DNA of 8,274 nt. It comes from Methanobacteriota archaeon (GTDB taxonomy: Archaea; Thermoplasmatota; JASEFT01; JAUWIS01). The stretch covers positions 1-8,274 of the forward strand of contig JAUWIS010000025.1 in assembly GCA_030605245.1 (NCBI GenBank), in the 5' to 3' direction. Each line of letters begins with the position of its first letter. Positions within the stretch are counted from its first letter, which is position 1. Positions 6,827 through 8,274 of the stretch are shown in pieces. The position numbers were made by a program, and so were the translations under genes. Under the pieces are notes generated by a model. The model did no database searches and was not told the origin of the DNA. It saw only the letters and a list, made by a program, of their open reading frames with translations.

Positions 6827-7022
6827 TTTCCATGCCGTTGCGGAGAAGAAAAATGGCAAATTGCAAAGCAATTTGCCTATGCCGACTGATGCGACGGAAA
6901 ATGCCTTTGGCATTTTCCTAGCAACGTACGGAATTGCAAAGCAATTCCGTAGTTAAGTCGGCAGTTCTTTTTCTTTTCCGCAAGTCGCTTTTCTTTTTCT
7001 TTACAAGAAAAAGAAAAGGGCT
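6827..7022 (-). other. T-loop intron (59/60), 196 bases, highly folded
   Basis: The BHB core is complete: exon bases 54-57 (TTCA, 7028-7025) pair with TGGA (6832-6829), one pair being G-U. The three-base bulges are 7024-7022 and 6828-6826, and the T stem is the outer helix. Inside, GCC (7021-7019) can pair with GGC (6836-6834). The interior holds a 14-bp hairpin with a TAC loop on the + strand (6988-7018) and a 16-bp stem with one mismatch (6838-6853/6968-6983). That stem encloses a 10-bp hairpin (6855-6877, AAA loop) and a 7-bp stem (6880-6886/6957-6963), which itself encloses two hairpins (6896-6918, TTT loop; 6927-6951, AAA loop). AAA at both borders makes the exact cut ambiguous by up to three bases without changing the mature tRNA. 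Confidence 0.82.
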
Positions 7023-7055
7023 TTTGAACTCCCAAGATGCAAAGCATCACGAGCT

Positions 7056-7166
7056 AACTGTATGGTTGACAAATTATTTTTTAATGATGGATTGCTATGC
7101 AATCCATCCTCTCTTTTCTTTTTCGCCAGACATTTTTCTTTTCTTCTCTTGAAAAGAAAAAGGCTG
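7056..7166 (-). other. Canonical-position (37/38) tRNA intron, 111 bases
   Basis: Cutting after G37 (7167) and before A38 (7055) gives a normal anticodon loop. At the expected place bases 32-34 (CTG) pair with CAG (7060-7058); the fourth pair is G-A, so the BHB is relaxed. The bulges are AG|C and TT|A, and the outer helix is the anticodon stem. The interior contains two palindromes: 10-bp arms around TAT (7086-7108, core GGATTGC-TAT-GCAATCC) and 11-bp arms TTTTTCTTTTC/GAAAAGAAAAA (7133-7143/7151-7161). Confidence 0.8.
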
Positions 7167-7209
7167 CTCCAGGCTCGCGCCGTACCAGGTTGAGCCACCT
7201 CGGCATTGA

Positions 7210-7473
7210 GGATTTTGCAAAGCAAAATCCGAAAGATGTGGAAAGTTACACTTTCCACAGATGAGGAAAAATCAATATTTTTCCTCAAGAGGAGGGAAAC
7301 TTTGTTTTCCTCTGAATGAGCAGAAATTTTCTTTGAAAATTTCTGCGAGCGCAAGGAATTACGAAGTAATTCCTTGCAGGGAGCAAAGTTTGCATAGCAA
7401 ACTTTGCGAGCGAGAGGAAAAAACAAAGTTTTTTCCTCTCAGTGCACAGATTTTTCCTTCAGAAAAATCTGTG
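7210..7473 (-). repeat. Array of nine consecutive hairpins in the presumed tRNA leader
   Basis: Nine inverted repeats stand almost back to back: 7210-7230 (9 bp, loop AAA), 7237-7259 (10 bp, TAC), 7262-7287 (11 bp, CAAT), 7291-7313 (10 bp with two G-T, TTT), 7320-7346 (12 bp, TTT), 7351-7377 (12 bp, GAA), 7383-7407 (11 bp, ATA), 7412-7440 (13 bp, AAA) and 7445-7473 (12 bp, CTTCA). Arm sequences differ from hairpin to hairpin, yet nearly all arms pair perfectly, and six of the nine have three-base loops closed by C and G. Spacers are 2-7 bases. The array begins five bases before the tRNA 5' end. I see no coding capacity here. It could be an RNA leader, a DNA-level cruciform cluster or a nest of small mobile palindromes. 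Confidence 0.85.
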
Positions 7474-7490
7474 GATATTCTGTATATGGG

Positions 7491-7504
7491 TTAATACTTA
7501 ATAT
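7491..7504 (-). promoter_or_regulatory. Candidate promoter for the tRNA/hairpin transcript
   Basis: ATATTAAGTATTAA on the minus strand is the nearest TATA-like element upstream of the tRNA. A start about 25 bases downstream would fall at 7475-7472, the outer edge of the hairpin array. Placement is by inference only. Confidence 0.4.
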
Positions 7505-7513
7505 TTTTTCCAT

Positions 7514-7520
7514 AAAAAAA
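7514..7520 (-). terminator. U-run terminator after the AbrB-like gene
   Basis: Seven A's on the + strand give seven U's, 31 bases after the stop at 7552. This would end the regulator transcript before the tRNA promoter region. Confidence 0.45.
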
Positions 7521-7551
7521 CTTTGTTTCCCACATATTTGATAATCTACAT

Positions 7552-7722
7552 TTATGCTTTACGAAGGATTACCTCTCCTTTCTCATCTTGATAATAAACC
7601 AATCTGTTTCCAACTTTTAGTTTTTCCGAAGATTTTTCCAGTATTTCTCTAACATTTTTCAAGATTGAGATTCTAAAACCAGCAGTAATTGTTGTTACCC
7701 CTAAAATCTTTTCTTTTGACAT
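7552..7722 (-). CDS. AbrB/SpoVT-like small DNA-binding regulator
   Basis: The 56-residue frame runs from ATG 7722 to TAA 7552. Its pattern matches the swapped-hairpin AbrB fold: a first strand with ILGVTTITAGFRISILKNVREIL (6-28; compare the usual VTxKGRITIPKxVREXL), then KLKVGNRLVYYQDEKGEVILRK (34-55; compare LxxGDxLxxxxxDGxIxIxK). Such proteins act as dimers that bind AT-rich repeats, often as antitoxins or autoregulators. The usual basic/Pro residues are altered (AGFRISIL), so this is a divergent member. No toxin gene is adjacent in the window; the divergent neighbour is a membrane protein. The ATG has no ribosome site, and a box A (7753-7745) centred 27 bases upstream fits a leaderless transcript. 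A 13-of-14 direct repeat pair flanks that box and could be its own operator. Confidence 0.65.
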   Translation of the reverse strand: MSKEKILGVTTITAGFRISILKNVREILEKSSEKLKVGNRLVYYQDEKGEVILRKA

Positions 7723-7724
7723 AC

Positions 7725-7772
7725 TGACAAAATAGGTAGAAAAGTTTATTTAGTCTCTTGACAATATAGGTA
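7725..7772. promoter_or_regulatory. Shared divergent promoter with twin direct repeats (candidate operator)
   Basis: TGACAAAATAGGTA (7725-7738) and TGACAATATAGGTA (7759-7772) match at 13 of 14 bases and start 34 bases apart. Between them lies GTTTATTTAG (7744-7753), an A/T element that can be read as a TATA box on either strand. One repeat covers the expected start region of the AbrB-like gene, the other that of the divergent membrane gene. This is a natural place for autoregulation by the AbrB-like protein; binding is inferred. Confidence 0.5.
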
Positions 7773-7795
7773 ATATAGTCAAAAAGGTGATGATG

Positions 7796-8274
7796 ATGGC
7801 TGAGTTTGAATACAAAGAGTTTGTTCTTCCTTTCTCTAGAGGAACCGTCTTCATTGATGCACATATAGGAGAACTTTATGCACGTGAAACTTTTTGGCAA
7901 CACCTTCAAAGAGACATTTTCGCCGAGCTACAGAAAGAGAAGAATGAAGGGTGGGAACCTATTACCGAAGTAGGACCCAGTGGTTTTGATGTTGGCGTAG
8001 TCAGAGGACATCCTCGTAGATTTCTCCAAACAAAACCACTCGATTTGAAAAACTTAGGGTTAGCTGCTCTTATGTTTCTATTTGGTTTCTTCTTTGTTGG
8101 CTTTGGAATCTGGGCTGCTGGCAACATGTACAGCGGTGGCGCGTGGTTGGGGTTGTTCTTCGGGGTTATTGGTTTAATACTTTTCTCTATTCCTTTTTTT
8201 GCTCCGATTTGGATGGAACCTACAAGATTTTATGTGAAAATGCAAAGGTGTAAAGGAGGAACACCTCCATCTGC
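7796..8274 (+). CDS. Membrane protein with a soluble N-terminal domain (3' end cut off)
   Basis: The frame is open from ATG 7796 to the window end, giving 159 residues and part of the next codon. Residues 1-85 form a soluble domain with FWQHLQRDIFAELQKEKNEGWEPITEVGP, in which the GWE before a strand resembles small DUF4177-like domains; this is a loose match only. Two membrane helices follow (about 86-109 and 117-139), then EPTRFYVKMQRCKGGTPPS, the start of what may be another proline-rich or zinc-binding tail. Three in-frame ATGs (7790, 7793, 7796) follow one another. GGTGAT at 7786-7791 serves best for 7796, since the spacing matches the GTG-started gene at 1725. It is divergent from the AbrB-like gene and shares its promoter region. 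Function unknown. Confidence 0.7.
   Translation, partial: MAEFEYKEFVLPFSRGTVFIDAHIGELYARETFWQHLQRDIFAELQKEKNEGWEPITEVGPSGFDVGVVRGHPRRFLQTKPLDLKNLGLAALMFLFGFFFVGFGIWAAGNMYSGGAWLGLFFGVIGLILFSIPFFAPIWMEPTRFYVKMQRCKGGTPPS

Larger units (their letters stand above)
6813..7204 (-). tRNA. tRNA-Ser(GGA) gene in three exons with two introns
   Basis: The exons on the minus strand are 7204-7167 (38 bases), 7055-7023 (33) and 6826-6813 (14), 85 bases when joined. The acceptor stem GCCGAGG/CCTCGGC pairs at all seven positions. The D arm is GCTC-AACCTGGTA-CGGC. The anticodon stem CGAGC/GCTCG is perfect, with loop CTGGAGA and anticodon GGA. The variable arm GATGC-TTT-GCATC is long, as in serine tRNAs. The T stem GGGAG/CTCCC is perfect, with the canonical loop TTCAAAT. 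The discriminator is G73, typical of serine, and no CCA is encoded. Intron 1 sits at 37/38, the usual archaeal site; intron 2 sits in the T-loop, best placed at 59/60. The intact stems argue for a working gene, not debris. No TATA box is found within 50 bases upstream; transcription probably starts near 7475. Confidence 0.88.

Noticed and set aside
7056..7166. C/D box guide RNA inside intron 1
   Set aside because: I find no convincing C box (RUGAUGA) with a D box (CUGA) on the minus strand.
6813..7204. Trans-spliced (split) tRNA halves or tRNA debris from an integrated element
   Set aside because: All three parts lie in order on one strand within 392 bases with BHB junctions, so cis-splicing is simpler. 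No integrase and no duplicated tRNA 3' end is visible.
7001..7426. A 141-codon open frame on the minus strand across the hairpins and tRNA
   Set aside because: It crosses tRNA exons 1 and 2, intron 1 and five hairpins of the leader array; the translation is low-complexity Lys/Phe/Leu with no domain. Openness comes from the palindromes.
7210..7473. CRISPR array
   Set aside because: The units are palindromes with different sequences; there is no constant direct repeat and no unique spacers of even length, and no cas gene is present.
6716..7494. Several shorter open frames on both strands (for example 6729-6956, 6934-7152 and 7261-7494 on +)
   Set aside because: They are translations of the same inverted repeats, lack ribosome sites, and overlap the tRNA and hairpin structures.
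7673..8127. Two minus-strand open frames opposite 7796-8274 and the shared promoter
   Set aside because: They overlap the better supported membrane gene and the AbrB-like start and show no domain.

Overview
The window looks archaeal, probably euryarchaeal; I cannot fix the lineage. The evidence is archaeal TATA (box A) elements placed about 25 bases before start codons, a mix of leaderless genes and genes with GGAGG/GGTGAT ribosome sites, a COG2403-type P-loop GTPase, several small zinc-ribbon/proline-rich/membrane proteins, and a tRNA whose parts are separated by introns with bulge-helix-bulge (BHB) junctions. The DNA is AT-rich and holds no bacterial-type operon or 16S signal.

Layout. 1-1038 (+): a tight cluster of a cut-off proline-rich membrane protein, a DUF2085-like membrane protein and a triple zinc-ribbon protein, with overlapping starts and stops. 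1060-2065 (-): a classical DUF2085 membrane protein and a small proline-rich two-helix membrane protein, converging on the first cluster. 2224-3552 (-): a COG2403 GTPase related to cyclic 2,3-diphosphoglycerate synthetase. 3633-4022 (+): a small archaeal zinc-ribbon protein, divergent from the GTPase; both look leaderless. 4186-6597 (-): a large anchored protein with an inside zinc ribbon, a Pro/Thr linker, one membrane helix, a ZU5-like domain, a papain/C39-like cysteine peptidase domain and a DUF2135-like domain outside. 7552-7722 (-): a 56-residue AbrB/SpoVT-like regulator. 7796-8274 (+): a membrane protein cut by the window end, divergent from the regulator across a shared promoter with twin direct repeats.

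The most interesting part is 6650-7475, about 800 bases without a protein gene. It is packed with perfect palindromes, most with three-base loops closed by C and G. Hidden among them on the minus strand is a complete tRNA-Ser(GGA) in three pieces (7204-7167, 7055-7023, 6826-6813). It is split by a 111-base intron at the canonical 37/38 site and a 196-base intron in the T-loop at 59/60. Joined, the exons give an 85-base tRNA with perfect acceptor, anticodon and T stems, a long variable arm and the G73 discriminator. The T-loop intron has a complete 4-bp BHB core flanked by the T stem, and its interior folds almost completely. A nine-hairpin array fills the presumed 5' leader, and a hairpin followed by a U-run closes the unit before the peptidase promoter. 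I read 7475 to about 6652 as one transcription unit: a tRNA precursor colonised, or remodelled, by triloop palindromes.

The protein genes share a theme of zinc ribbons, proline-rich linkers and membrane helices, but the sequence does not link them into one defined pathway.
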